From Ixodes scapularis (lineage: Eukaryota > Arthropoda > Arachnida > Ixodida > Ixodidae): a stretch of DNA of 64,000 nucleotides. Positions 45,723 to 57,275 of the stretch are shown piece after piece. Numbering within the stretch: position 1 is the stretch's first letter; each line of letters begins with the position of its first letter. The stretch covers positions 191,655,027 to 191,719,026 of the forward strand of contig NW_024609857.1 of the NCBI RefSeq assembly GCF_016920785.2, written 5' to 3'. The notes below the pieces were generated by a model, which did no database searches, had not been told where the DNA came from, and was given only the letters and a program-made list of their open reading frames with translations. The position numbers were made by a program, and so were the translations under genes.

Positions 45723-48608
45723 GTGTCTCTTTCACCTGTTTCTGATGTATCGGTACTTTTTACAAATATCAGAAGCCTCATTAAAAAGCGAGACGACTTG
45801 TGTTCTATTGTTGATTCAACAGCTGCTGATGTTGTTGTGTTAACGGAAGCTTGGCTCACTGGTAAGGTGCGTGATTGCGAACTTTTTATGGACCTAGAAG
45901 GTACAATATTTACAGGAACGATCGGCAAGATAGGTGTGGTGGGGGCGTTTTAGTTGCCCTTGCAAGTCATATTGATTCTTTTTGTTTAAACATAGCTAGC
46001 GATTTAGAAATAGTTTGGGTATGTCTTGGTACTAACCGCATGAAGTGGATCATGGGAGTTTGCTATAGGCCGCCCTCATGCTCATCATCTTTCATTAAAG
46101 CTTTGCAGGACTCCGTGAATCTGGTCGTCATTCGCTTTCCCAGTTCGCCAATTTTTCTGTTGGGAAATTTTAATTATCCTGATATTGTGTGGACAGGTAA
46201 TAACCCACCAACAAGCACACCCTCATCTGCCTCATCTGAATGCAGTGATTTTGTTAGCCTGTGTTTAGATTTTTGTTTCACGCCGTCAACGCTAACCGCA
46301 TTGACGGCGAACGTATTGGATCTTGTTCTCGCAACTCATCCTGAACTCGTTTCACCCATCGACTATCTTCCAGGGCTTAGTGATAATTCCATACTGCATT
46401 TTAATGTAAAAGCAGCAGTACCAAAACCATCAACTGATATAAAGCAAATTCGAGATTACGCCAAAGCTAACTTTGATAAAATTAATCTTCACCTTGCAAC
46501 TTTCCTCGATGAATATTTATCACTCTTCTCAAGTCGCCACCCTTCCACATCCCCAGCATTAGGCCATAGAGCCATCCTTGTGCAATAAAATGTCCTCCTC
46601 CTCTCAAGTCGCTCAGTAGAAGAAAACTGCAACTTCTTCAAAACCGAAGTTAATAAACTAAGAAATCAGTACATTCCCTTAAGGAGAGTTATTGAAAACT
46701 CTCACTCACCCTGGCTCACCAGAGCCTTAAAACGCTTATCAAACAAAAAAAGCGTCCATTTCGCGCCGCAAAATTATCCCCGTGCGAACACCGTTGGTTG
46801 CGTTATCGTACTGCTGCTGAAGTGTACAAAAAAGCAATTGATGACGCCAAACTAGAATCCATGACTCATAGCCTACCCGCAATGTTGATCAACAACCCTA
46901 AACAATTCTGGAATACAATAAACAAAAAGACGCAGTCATTTATCACACTAAAAAGCGCAAATGGTGATTGTATAGCCAGCGATGAGTGTTTAAATTTATT
47001 AAATAGTGCTTTTTCAGATTCATTCTCTAGTGATAACATGCACGATTTCCCTTCGCTAGAGAGTGCCGATTACTCGCCCATGGATCCTCTTTTTCTTGAT
47101 TACGTTGGTGTCCTTCGTATCATACATAAACTCTGTCATCTTCAGCAGGAGTGGATGGTACTAATTCCAAGTTAAAAAAAAAAACACTAAACAATACTCC
47201 TCAATTATTTTAACAAAATTATTTGAACAATTTATACAAGACGCTGTTCTTCCATCAGACTGGAAGGTAGGGAAGGTAGTACCGATTCATAAGGCTCGAG
47301 ATAAACATTCCCCTCTTAATTATCGTCCGATCCCAATAACCAGCATTCCTTGCAAACTTCTTTAACATATCATTTTTTCGTACCTCGTCAAATTCTTAGA
47401 ATCTAACAACTTCTTCAACAATGCCCCAACACGGTTTTCTAAAAACATTTTCATGTGAGAGCTAACTACTATCTTTCACGAATGACCTACATTACATTTT
47501 GGACCGAGGATCCCAGGCGGACTGCATTTTCCTGGATTTTGCCAAAGCATTTGACAAAGTTTTGCACAATCTTCTGCTTCTAAAAGTTTCCAAACTTAAC
47601 ATAGACAATAACGTCCTCGCATGGATACAGTCTTTTTTAACCCAACGGTCTCAATTTGTCACTGAATAACAGTAACTCCTCTTTTGTCAAAGTTGCGTCA
47701 GGGGTTCCGCAAGGGACAGTGTTAGGGCCGTTGCTATTCTTAATTTATATTAACGACCTTCCCACTTATGTCTCTTTATCCGTGTCTCTGTTCGCTGACG
47801 ACTGTGTACTTTACCGTGAGATTCTCTCGATCATAATGACACCTGTATACTCCAATCAGACATTAATGCTATTTACTGTTGGTCTGACCCATAGTCTATG
47901 AAGCTTAACACTAACAAATGCATGGTCATGCGTGTGTCTCGCCAGTCTCATGACTGTCCTAACTGTTTCCTTAATAATGCTAATCTAGAACCGGTATCTT
48001 CGTACAAATATTTAGGCGCACATATGGCTTCTAACCTTTCATGAAAAAAACATATTAAGCATATTTCAGCTAACGCTAACCGCATGTTAGGTTACACCAA
48101 GCGCAATTTTTCATTAGCACCTGTCTCACTGAAATTAACTCTTTACAAAGTTTTAATTCGTACCAAGTTAGAATATGCAGCTTCTGTCTGGGATCCCGGA
48201 CTAGTCACTCTCGTATCTACATTGGAAACCGTTCAGAACAGATCCGCTCGTTTCATCCTCACAAACTATCACCGCACCGCTAGCGTCACCTCTATGAAAA
48301 CCACTCTCTCATTACTACCTTTATCACTACGTCGTAAAATTTCTCGTCTTTCCCTATTCCATAAAATGTATCACCATAATTCTTTCCTGCGCGACAAAAT
48401 AATTGCTCGGCCTGTCTATGTTTCCTCCCGTCTTGATCATCAACATAAGGTGGGAATTCCTAGCTCTATCACGACCACGTTTTATTCATCTTTCGTTCCC
48501 CGTACATCCCAGGAGTGGAACCACTTTCCCCGGTTGATCGCCATTATCACGGACTCCGAGCTTTTTAAAAGTACAATAACTAATTACTTTATTACTAAGT
48601 GTGTCTAA
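45723..48608 (+). pseudogene. ORF2 of the L2/CR1-type element, multiply broken
   Basis: Endonuclease parts: TNIRSLIKKRDDL (about 45760), TEAWLTG, then after a frame change GVCYRPPS, GNFNYPDIVW and LSDNSILHF to 46588. A second block at 46798-47175 is the linker before the reverse transcriptase. The reverse transcriptase is scattered over at least four frames: SDWKVGKVVPIHK near 47255, FLDFAKAFDKVLH near 47530, SGVPQGTVLGPLLFLIYIND near 47697 and LFADDC near 47787. The C-terminal part is 48084-48608. No RNase H is present, consistent with L2/CR1. Older in decay than the 20.6-23.5 kb copy. Confidence 0.75.
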
Positions 48609-48700
48609 TATGCATTACGTTATTTCCATTAACCTTCTTGTTACTATACCCCTCTGTAATGCCTTCAGGCCCTGAGGGTATAATAAATGAAATGAAATGA
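48609..48700 (+). repeat. 3' end of the L2/CR1-type element
   Basis: A hairpin (CCTTCAGGCCCTGAGG region, with TACCCC/GGGTATA nearby) is followed by ATAATAAATGAAATGAAATG, a short GAAAT tail. This resembles the hairpin plus microsatellite end of the element at 23.4-23.5 kb. Confidence 0.65.
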
Positions 48701-49700
48701 ATGATACGTCACTTACGTGACCTCATAAAGTGTAAATGTACCTGTCCAGCCTAGCCCAAAAAGAGTAATAAAATAACGGATAAGGCGACTGAGCTAAATT
48801 GGAGTGTCAGAGCATGCAAGGCTTATTATTCAGATAAGAAAAAAAGTGGGTTAGATATTTAGGCCCGCGTTGTATAAGGAGAAAATGCATGGTATTTCTT
48901 CCTTGTGTTCAAACAATATTACCCCCCCCCCCCCGGCCTTTTTCCCAAACCAGAAAACAAAACCGCAAAACGGAAAAACTCGTAGTTTTCTTTTCAGTCT
49001 TTCAAAAACAAAAAAAAAACAAAAAAAAAAAAAAAAAGAAATTTATTCAAAGCTATACAGAATATCTTCCGTGTGTCCGTAAAAGGCGATACGGAGCGTC
49101 AACGCACTCTAGCAACGGCGCACGGTGTCTGCCTCGAATGAAGGGGGGCTTTGGAGATTTCGCGATAAATGTAAGATAAGGGGACCCCTTCCGAGAAGAA
49201 CTGCCGGTCGATATGTAAGGCAATATATGTTTGTAAACATTAATGCGACCTTCAAGATATCCCGCAACTAGATCGGACGCCTCCTAGCCCCTTTTCTTTC
49301 GCAATCCCCAGCGAATTTCAGTGAACGGACGGTGGAAGTGGGTTTCTGTTGTTTCAAAAAGAGGTCACGTGCTTCATGGACTCGTTGCAACATCGCCGCC
49401 TCGCTGACCGGTGTTCCCTTATCTCTAGGGTTCTTTCCCTCTCCCTCCCTCAAGCCAGAAACTGGCTCCGTGGGCAGTGGGAAAGTGACAGGCGGGTTAG
49501 GGCAGCGTGCCATAAATGCCTTGCTCCCGGGAGTACGATGGGCGTGTGAAGGTCGGCGGTTTTAGCGCAACACGTGGATACTTGAGAACCTTTATTCTTC
49601 GGATGAAAGTTGAACGCTGGTGTGGTGCAATACAGAAGAAGCGAAGCACACAGTTTTAGTCTTTCCCTCAGCCGTTGGTTTAAAGGCTTTAGCCGATGCC
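48701..49700. other. Non-genic stretch with homopolymer tracts
   Basis: C run near 48922, A runs at about 49008-49037. Frames without motifs. No gene seen. Confidence 0.4.
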
Positions 49701-49723
49701 CAGTGGCGTACCAACTTGTTTTT

Positions 49724-49758
<35 letters not shown>

Positions 49759-49915
49759 GGGGGGAGGGGGGGGCAAACCAGACCTTTCCTCCCCCCTCCC
49801 CCCCCCCCCCCTGGGGCGCATATTTTTACTAGTGATGGACCGAACTTTCGCCGAATCGAAAATTCGGTGCAACTTTTGCCGAACTTTTCAAAGGATTTGG
49901 CGATGATTCGGCAAA
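49701..49915. repeat. Fragments of G-rich and TAGTGATGGACCGAA repeats
   Basis: CAGTGGCGTACCAAC at 49701 resembles the start of G-rich hAT-like elements, but no right end follows. A GT microsatellite (49728-49757) and G/C runs come next. From about 49831 a block beginning TAGTGATGGACCGAA matches, inverted, 56560-56670. Confidence 0.5.
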
Positions 49916-50620
49916 AATACACAGTTACCAGACTTAACATTGATATTTTTTTTTCTGACGATAAAACTTTTTTTTTCTTAACATAAATACAGCATGTACG
50001 TAGTGCCTATTCACACAACTGTGACTAAATAAGGTGATATTCTGCAAGATAATTGTATCAATGCCCCTTTTGTGTGTTTGCTGGCAATTTTAGTGTTTGC
50101 TTACAGAAAGTGGCGTGACAACGAGGTTGGGTAGTAGCCGGCGCAGTCACGAATCACGCTACGAGAGTTTTGATTTTGAGGCTTCATCAGCGCACGCCTG
50201 CAAGTGTGTCTACATTGTTAAAATAAAGGCAATCACTGCGTTCTTACTTTCTCTAGGAGTCACCGTTTCGTGCGCGAAAACGAATGCAAGGGTCGCTGAG
50301 CCTTCACCAGAAGAGATAACAATATTGTAAATATGCATGTTTTTCGATTTGAGTCACTTGACGTCAGCTCTGCATGAAAGTGTGCGTTCATATTCGCAAC
50401 GTGTCATTTTTACCCTTTAAAATTCCGGTTTCTGGTGTTAGGACACACACGGACGTTTAGGAAGACGGGGAGAGTTAGGAATGTCGGATGTGCAACGTCG
50501 AGGGCATGATAGTTCTGTGTTTAGTTTTATGCAGATACATGAAAATCGCGAAATAACGCGAACTAAAAAGCAATATTATTCTGTTTTGGCACAAACTACT
50601 TGTGAGCCGAAAACAGGATT
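49916..50620. other. Stretch with no gene seen
   Basis: AT-rich sequence with short frames. Nothing recognisable. Confidence 0.35.
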
Positions 50621-50622
50621 GT

Positions 50623-50674
<52 letters not shown>

Positions 50675-50785
50675 TTGATAATAATAATAATAATTTTATT
50701 TGCACATACTGGAAGGGGCCCATGTGGTGGTGTGCGAAGCTAGGAAGATAGGTAAAAACCCTTACGGCAGAACGCCTGCCAGCCA
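50621..50785 (-). repeat. 5'-truncated retrotransposon 3' end, minus strand
   Basis: On the minus strand, GTAAGGGTTTTTACC, CCTAGCTTCGCAC and TATGTGCAAATAAAA lead into an ATT microsatellite (50625-50697). The same order occurs on the plus strand at 52020-52120, so both are 3' tails of one LINE-like or SINE-like family. Confidence 0.6.
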
Positions 50786-51159
50786 GACTTGTACGTAGTT
50801 CAACTACTTTACTCAAGTTACTGTAGTTTAACTACTTTTCTGGGTAGTTTAGTAACTCCCAGTTACATTTCTATTTTGGTAATTAGCAGTTTACTGAAAC
50901 TACTTTTTCGAGTTACTTCTATATCAAATTACAAATTACTTTTGAATTTTAGTGGTTGTTTTGCCTATCAACAGGGATAAGATGTTAGAAGATCAGCTGA
51001 CATTTGCAGAGGGGGAAGCCTGTGGCGTAAAAAAAAGGGGGGGGGGAGGAAAAAAGCAATTTGGATAGTCCAAAACCCCCCAAAATTTTAATGAGCCCCC
51101 CACTGCAATATCACTCCTACGAGGCGCGGGGATCGAACAGACACGACGAGAGAGAGGCC

Positions 51160-52087
51160 GAGTAAAGGCTAGCCGACATGGCGCGTTTTTTAGTGCGTCT
51201 AGACGCGCGTCTCGGCTTGGCGCGCGCGCTAAGCAGGACGCGTGAGCCCAGTCAAATCACACGCAGCGCTACCGTGCAGCGCTTCGCGTAGCCAGACGGG
51301 CTTAAGAAACAAAAGCAAATATTAAATACAAATCGCGCGGTAAATGATGGCTACATGCCGTAATGTTTAATTTTAGTAATAGTAAGCACTCATTTTTATT
51401 ACAGATAGTCGCTATGAAGCTCAATTTCACTAATTTTCATCCTTTTTAGTGCGTACGCCTCATCCACGTTTCGATACGCCATTGGCACCACCATCGCCCG
51501 CGCCAAAACATTTACAGCTGGCCGCTGGCCGCTACATAGGTTACGTTGTTCCGGTTGTTGCCGGTAGTATTTATTTTGTACCTTTGTCTCTCGGTGTCCT
51601 TGTATTCTTTACATTTGGCCTGCCAGAGTGCAGGACGCTTTTGTACTTAGGTCCTCTCTGTTCCGCTGAAGCAGCGTCAGCCTCTCCCGCGGAGCAGAGA
51701 GAATTCCCTGGACTTGTGTAAAAGGTATGATAAACTGATATCCTCGGGGTAAAGGACGTAACTACCCATGTTCGCCCTGCTGCTAGCGTTGGCGGGGCCT
51801 AAAAGCCGTTTTTATTTAAGGCCGCGAGAGTGCAAATTTTGTAAACTCCGCGCGCGCGGGTGTGTGTGTGTGTGCGTGCGCGCGTGCGCTCTGCCTTGGT
51901 ATGGCACAGGGCTGCTACCCGTTTTTGTGTGTGTATCTTTCTGTTTTGAGTGTTTTTATTCATTTTCCTTTCCCGTATCCCTTTCCCTACTTGGCGGCGG
52001 GCTAGCAGGCCCACCTGTGTAAGGGTCTCAACCTTGTTGCCTAGCCTCGCACGCTGCCGAGTGGGTATCGCAATATGTGCAAATAAA

Positions 52088-52118
<31 letters not shown>

Positions 52119-52429
52119 TTTATGATTATTATTATTATCGCCTTTGCCGCGAGGTCCGTGGCGAAAACTACAGTCCTACAGTGGCGAAAACAGTGGAGAA
52201 AATTCAAACGCTCCTTGCAACTAGTGAACACGGCGGTTCATTGGTTGTTGCCTTCTGGACGCAGCGCGAGACGCGACGCGTGGACGCAAAATATCTGGCT
52301 CCTCCAGATACGCCGGAATGCGCCAAAAAACGCTGCGTTTCGTCCCGGCGCCGGAAGTGACGTCAAAGCGCAGGCGCAGACGCGACGCAGACGCGGAGAA
52401 AAGCGCACCATGTGGGCTAGCCTTTACTG
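51160..52429. mobile_element. Nested TIR element inside copy 2
   Basis: GAGTAAAGGCTAGCC at 51160 and CAGTAAAGGCTAGCC (inverted, ending 52429) extend inward as GACATGGCGCG versus CACATGGTGCG. No TSD seen. It contains a retrotransposon 3' tail (about 52020-52120) and frames without motifs. Absence of this block from copy 1 supports a later insertion. Confidence 0.55.
52020..52125 (+). repeat. 5'-truncated retrotransposon 3' end, plus strand
   Basis: GTAAGGGTCTCAACC, CCTAGCCTCGCACG and ATATGTGCAAATAAAAAG followed by a TTA microsatellite. Same family as the minus-strand tail at 50621-50785. Confidence 0.6.
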
Positions 52430-53535
52430 TGGGATTAGCGCCGAAGACTGGCGTTTCTTTGTATCCCTAAGCTCAAGGAGACTTGACGCATATGAAGAAA
52501 GCGCTTGTCCCCGCTTCTCCCCAATGTAGGAATTCTTGCCCACTACAGGAGGTATTCACACTACGTCCTCACTCGAATGAGGTAAGGAAGTGCAGCACCC
52601 GCTCTGAAGTTGATCGGGTGCTCCTGTATAGCTTGTGCTGTCTTTCGAGACGTCATCTGGTCATTTCTCTGAGTGAAGAAATTGCGGCTATAAGACCGAT
52701 ACAAATAAGTGCCTTATAAGTTGATTGTGTTAAATGGTTCGTCAGCAAGAATAAAGAAATCACTCTATGGCGTATTAGTTGCCGCCATTTCCAAAAACAA
52801 AAAGACGAAAAAAAAATGATGCACGTCCGATTTTGCCGCCCATTCCGAAAAAAAACTGATGCACCTCCCATTTCCCCTAAAGCTACAAATACCGGCGTGG
52901 TAAAAAAAAAAAAAAAAAAAAAAGATTTGTTTAGGGAATGAAAGGTCATTCTGAAAGAGTGTTACAAAGTACTTCTACTTTACTTTGGAAGTAAATTGTA
53001 TTTATAGTACTCCACTTCAAGTACATTGCACCCGGTGTACTTAGTACTCTACTTGAAGTGCATAACCTCTCATTTACTTTGTACTTTCAAATAGTTTTTA
53101 GACGTACTTTACGCAACACTGTAAGCAATCAAACACTGTCTGCAAAATCAAACTCAGGCAGTGCTAAACCTCAAAGGTGAAATGGCGCAGTACATCCCTG
53201 ACCAAGAAGAAGTACACAACATTTAGGCATGCAGAAGCAGAACCAGCTATTAAAGCGTTTCTGTGAAAACACAAGCCGCTTTATATTTGGCTAGCAGAAT
53301 TTCGCTAACGCATCAAAACCCATGTAAGTACTTCCTTGTTAGCTTGAAAAAATAAAAAAAATAAAAGCAGCTTCAAAAGGAATTCGCTCCTTTTTTACGG
53401 TAATATGTAATTTACTGAATTACTTTCCATTTCAGTGATTTCTACTCTACTCAAATTACTTTTGAGGCTAATACTCAGTAACTTAACTTAATTAATTTTC
53501 TTGAGTAGCTTCTATATGTCTGCTGGCAGCCCGAC

Positions 53536-54429
53536 ACCACATATAAAAAAAAAACTGAGAAATAAATGTACAGAATATACACACTACAGAAGGTACGTAA
53601 AAAGGAAAGAAATGAAGGGAGAAACGATGTATCACGTTATGACGAGGATGCCAGCTGCATCCTGTACATTCTGGCAAGCTCTCATGACTCTGCCCTGTTT
53701 AACGGCAGTGGGCTGCGCGCACTGAGCGTAATTGTGCAGTTGTCAGTCAATAGAGAGTTTTAGAATAGGGGGCGCCAGCGCTTTGGGGTACCCAACGCAA
53801 CGACACCTCACGCAGCGTGCTTATAGAGTAGGGTTTGTGACGACGCAACGCGGCACGCTCGCCTTTTTCGCATGCAGCGCCATTGTGGACAACGAACTAA
53901 CTTCTTAACAGTGAAAAATTAGTAAAAAGTAAAACATTTGCGCTGAAACGACACTTTATTGTGGCTAGTGCTTCAAATAATAGGGAGGGTAACACCAGTT
54001 AAAACGGCACAGCAAGACCCATCTGCCGACCGTCTCTGACTCGGAAGATATACTTCTCTGGTCACAAAAGAGTGCACGCCCTCAAATACCAGGCTATCGC
54101 GTGCGCCAATGGAATTATCTGCAAACTTGACGGTCCATTCCCCGGTCACAGGCACGACGCTGGTAGGTGTAGCTTGCTTTTAGCCCATCCTGTAGATGGA
54201 GCAGCACGGCAGTAATAGAGAGTTTTATAATAGGGGGTCCCAAAACTTGGGGTCCCCAAAGAAATAGGGGCTCAGCACTGCGCATGCGTAGAACCCAATA
54301 TCCGTTTGGGGTTTTGGGTGGGCGCGCGCCCCCAACGTGAAATTCGTGAAATAGCGTGGGGCCCCCGATTGCTTGGGGCCGGGTTGTGTCGGCAAACATG
54401 GTTGCGCTCTTTCCGCTCGCTTCGGAGCA
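53536..54429. repeat. Spacer with two copies of an AATAGAGAGTTTTA repeat
   Basis: AATAGAGAGTTTTAGAATAG (about 53749) and AATAGAGAGTTTTATAATAG (about 54214) each lead into a GGGGG tract with TTGGGGT. They look like two starts of one dispersed family. ACTGCGCATGCG lies near 54287. No gene. Confidence 0.5.
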
Positions 54430-55737
54430 AATTCGGAGCAAAAAGTATCAGTGATACATAAAAAAGGTGTAACAAATGACATGGGCAATTATCGTCTTAT
54501 TTCTATTTTACCTGTCTTTTCTAAAGTTTTCGAAAAAATATTGCATAACCGATTAAGTTCATTCTCTGATAGGCATGGCCTGCTAAACGCCGCACAGTTC
54601 GGCTTTAGAAAACATCTTTCCACGGAAACAGCACTTTTAGTACAGAAAGAATTTATTTTGGAGAACTTTGAGAATAGAAAGCTAGTTTTAGGAGTATTTT
54701 ATAGATTTCACCAAAGCCTTCGATTGTTTAAACCATAGTATCCTACTTCAAAAACTTGAACGTTATGGTTTTCGCGGTCGTGCGCTGACGCTTTTAAGCT
54801 CATACTTCAAACATCGACACCAATATGTGCATTTAAGTGTTTTTTCTTCTTTGGTCAAACCAATTGCTTCCGGTGTTCCCCAGGGTAGTATATTAGGTCC
54901 GCTTCTATTCAACATATATGTGAATGATATAGTTAACATAGATAAAGAAGCTAAACTTGTTATGTATGCTGACGATACGAGCTTATTTTTTTCTGCCGAC
55001 GAGCCAAACTTACTTATCAGCCTTGCAAATAAAACATTATCAAAATTAAATGCATGGGCAAATGAAAACTCGCTGAAAATAAACACAAGCAAAACGAAAG
55101 CCATTATGTTTTGTCCTAAAAATAAAGAAGTCTCGCACAATACTAGCCTTATCTTAAACGCGTCACCTATTGACATTGTGTGTTCTTTTAAAACGCTTGG
55201 CGTTCTTTTTTCTGTAAACATGTCGTGGGACTGCCACGTAAATCACGTTATCAGTAAGTTATCTTGTATCGTCGGGTTGGTTAATCGAAATCGCTCTGTC
55301 TTGCTAATTTCTCTACGACTACTTAAATACAAATCCATTTTCTACTCATACTTAAGTTATTGTCACCTCGTATGGGGCACGACCACGTCAACAAATTTAG
55401 GTAAGATATTTTTACTTCAAAAGAAAATAATCAGAATTATATGTAACGCTCCGTATGACTCTCATACTGCAGACTTCTTTACGCGCTTTGCGATTATTAC
55501 AGCACATAATTTATATAATTACAGGTTAAACGTTAGTTTTAAAAACGAAGAAAAAAGGAATCACGCTTTCTAGCTGAACTTTCAGCACTGAACAAAAATA
55601 TTCAGCCGTATCCCACTCGTCACACTGAGTATTGGAGGATGATCCCTCACAGAACAAATTATGGTAAGCAAATGCTCAAACACACCCTACCGTTCTTACT
55701 CAACAGCCTCACAAGTAATGATTTGAACCTTAGCTGA
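54430..55737 (+). pseudogene. Jockey/CR1-type reverse transcriptase, 5'-truncated
   Basis: It starts inside the reverse transcriptase (VIHKKG, NYRLISILPVFSKVFEKIL). A 1-nt insertion in the T run near 54697-54700 shifts the frame just before DFTKAFDCLNH. The frame from 54701 runs to 55573 through SGVPQGSILGPLLFNIYVND and the catalytic YADD (gac at 54971). A second shift near 55560-55570 restores the last part (RHTEYWRMIPHRTNYGK) to a TGA at 55735-55737. No endonuclease, ORF1 or RNase H is present. Confidence 0.8.
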
Positions 55738-55953
55738 ATACATGTGAAATTTGTACTGTCCTTGCTAAAAATGTAATCATGAATGACTGTCAAGCCACTG
55801 TATTTCAATCTTTATTTCCCTTCCCTCTTTTATAACTTGTTCGTTGTTCTGCTGCCGTCTGTCTTGCCACTGTAGGGGGACGGTGACTCGTCAAGCTGTT
55901 CCTTGCAGCTTTTTTCTCCGGCCTCCCCTTCATCATTGATGAGAAAATAAAAC

Positions 55954-55990
<37 letters not shown>
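55738..55990 (+). repeat. 3' UTR with two-tier stem-loop and TTA tail
   Basis: A GGGG...CCCC outer stem encloses an AAGCTG/CAGCTT inner hairpin (about 55872-55925). GAGAAAATAAAACTTATTATT follows. The same layout occurs at 63808-63902, marking both as one family. Confidence 0.7.
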
Positions 55991-55993
<3 letters not shown>

Positions 55994-56023
55994 AACTCTC
56001 TAATGTTTGAACTATCTCGTTGC

Positions 56024-56273
56024 CAGTGGCGTCACAAGGGGGGGGGGGGGGGGGGGTGGACCGCCCCGGGTGCAGGGCTCAGGGGGGTGTCGCCGCGGCG
56101 GGCCACGATAGTGGTGGGGGGGGGGGGGGGGGGGGGGGGGGTAGGCGCGTCGGGCCACGCGAGAGCGGGGTGGATGGAGTCGCGGTGGGTGACGCGAGAG
56201 CGGGGGGGGGGGGGGGGGGGGGGGTCATGGCGGGCTGCCGCCCCGGGTGCCGCTGACCCTCGTGACGCCACTG
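56024..56273. mobile_element. G-rich hAT-like MITE with perfect 8-bp TSD
   Basis: Ends CAGTGGCGTCACAAGGGG and CCCTCGTGACGCCACTG. The flanking CTCGTTGC is at 56016-56023 and 56274-56281. The 250-bp interior is dominated by G runs separated by GC-rich spacers, with no coding capacity. The Gly-rich and Pro-rich frames are by-products. Confidence 0.85.
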
Positions 56274-56281
56274 CTCGTTGC

Positions 56282-57184
56282 ATCAATGGAAAGGTCAAAT
56301 GAAATACGAGTTATCCAGAATTCCCCGCATCATTTGTCACTTGCGCAGTGGACTGCGTAAATTACTGGTCGATCTTCTGTTCTTGAGGCAGAAAATATTG
56401 AAGAGAACCACACTCAGCTCACAAACGCACAGTTACTGTGTCGCCTACTCCACAACTTGCCGTAACCGCGGGTTGTACTGAACTGTGTGATGGTAACCGC
56501 GCGACTGCGCGGCGTTCATTTGCGATCCATGGCCCGTCGCGTTCGTGCGCGTGCGCAAACATTTGCCAAATTTTTGCCGAATCTTCGCCGAACTATCTTT
56601 AAAAATTTCGGCATGTGCGGAACTTTGCCGAGTCTGAAGTTCGGCAGATTCGGTCCATCACTAACTTTTATGGAGTGTGTGTGTGTAGGCGTTGTAAAAG
56701 AGGGGGGGGGGGGGAGGAGAGGGCGAGTTGCGTATGCGCACCGGGCGCTTTGGTCACTGGCTCCTTTTACGGCGCAGGCGATAGACCCCCTAGCAACGAC
56801 GCTCACGCCGGATCGGCTGTTCGGCAACGCGCAGGAACTTAAATTTCGGATTCGGACGGCGCGAGTAATACTCGAAGCGCGCTAAGCCACGCCCGCGCGT
56901 GCGTTCACGCCGCTTCGTGGCGACAGTGTGTGGCTGCTAATTACAAAAAATATTCACCTTCTTAGCCCCCTCCCCCGTACACGCTGCTTCGCGGCGTCCA
57001 GGCGGCAGCCCAAGCCCCGCTGTCCCCCATGAACTTCCTTAAATAGACTTCCATACGATTTAGTTCAGCGATGCTTCGTCAACAACATTCGTTTTTTTCA
57101 GTGTTAATTGTAAAAAAAAAAAAAAAGAAATGTCGAAAACATCGCCAAATGCCTCGACAAAACAAAATGTTTGAGAAAAAAAAA
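56282..57184. other. Non-genic stretch with an inverted repeat partner
   Basis: About 56560-56670 is the reverse complement of the block starting at 49831 (ends in TTCGGTCCATCACTA). A short GT tract and G run follow at 56675-56715. Frames here lack motifs. Confidence 0.45.
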
Positions 57185-57275
57185 AAAGAAGTATGCCCAC
57201 ACCATGGATAGAACCCGGGTCTGATACGTATAAGACAGAAATCTTATCTTAACTTACCACTAAGTTACTCTACCG
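57185..57275 (-). repeat. tRNA-like or SINE head, minus strand
   Basis: On the minus strand a box-A-like TTAGTGGTAAG is followed by GGGTTCTATCC, one or two changes from the box B consensus. No clear cloverleaf with good acceptor pairing. Probably a tRNA-derived repeat. Confidence 0.4.

Larger units (their letters stand above)
50776..53535. mobile_element. hAT-like element, copy 2, inverted relative to copy 1
   Basis: The ends CTGCCAGCCAGACTTGTA and (inverted) CTGCCAGCAGACATATA bound a unit whose outer parts match copy 1 at 9870-17964 in reverse orientation. Subterminal GTTACTT/AGTAACT motifs are abundant. The two copies differ inside: this one holds the insertion 51160-52429 where copy 1 runs on, and lacks the inverted arms found in copy 1. 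No transposase frame. Confidence 0.6.
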
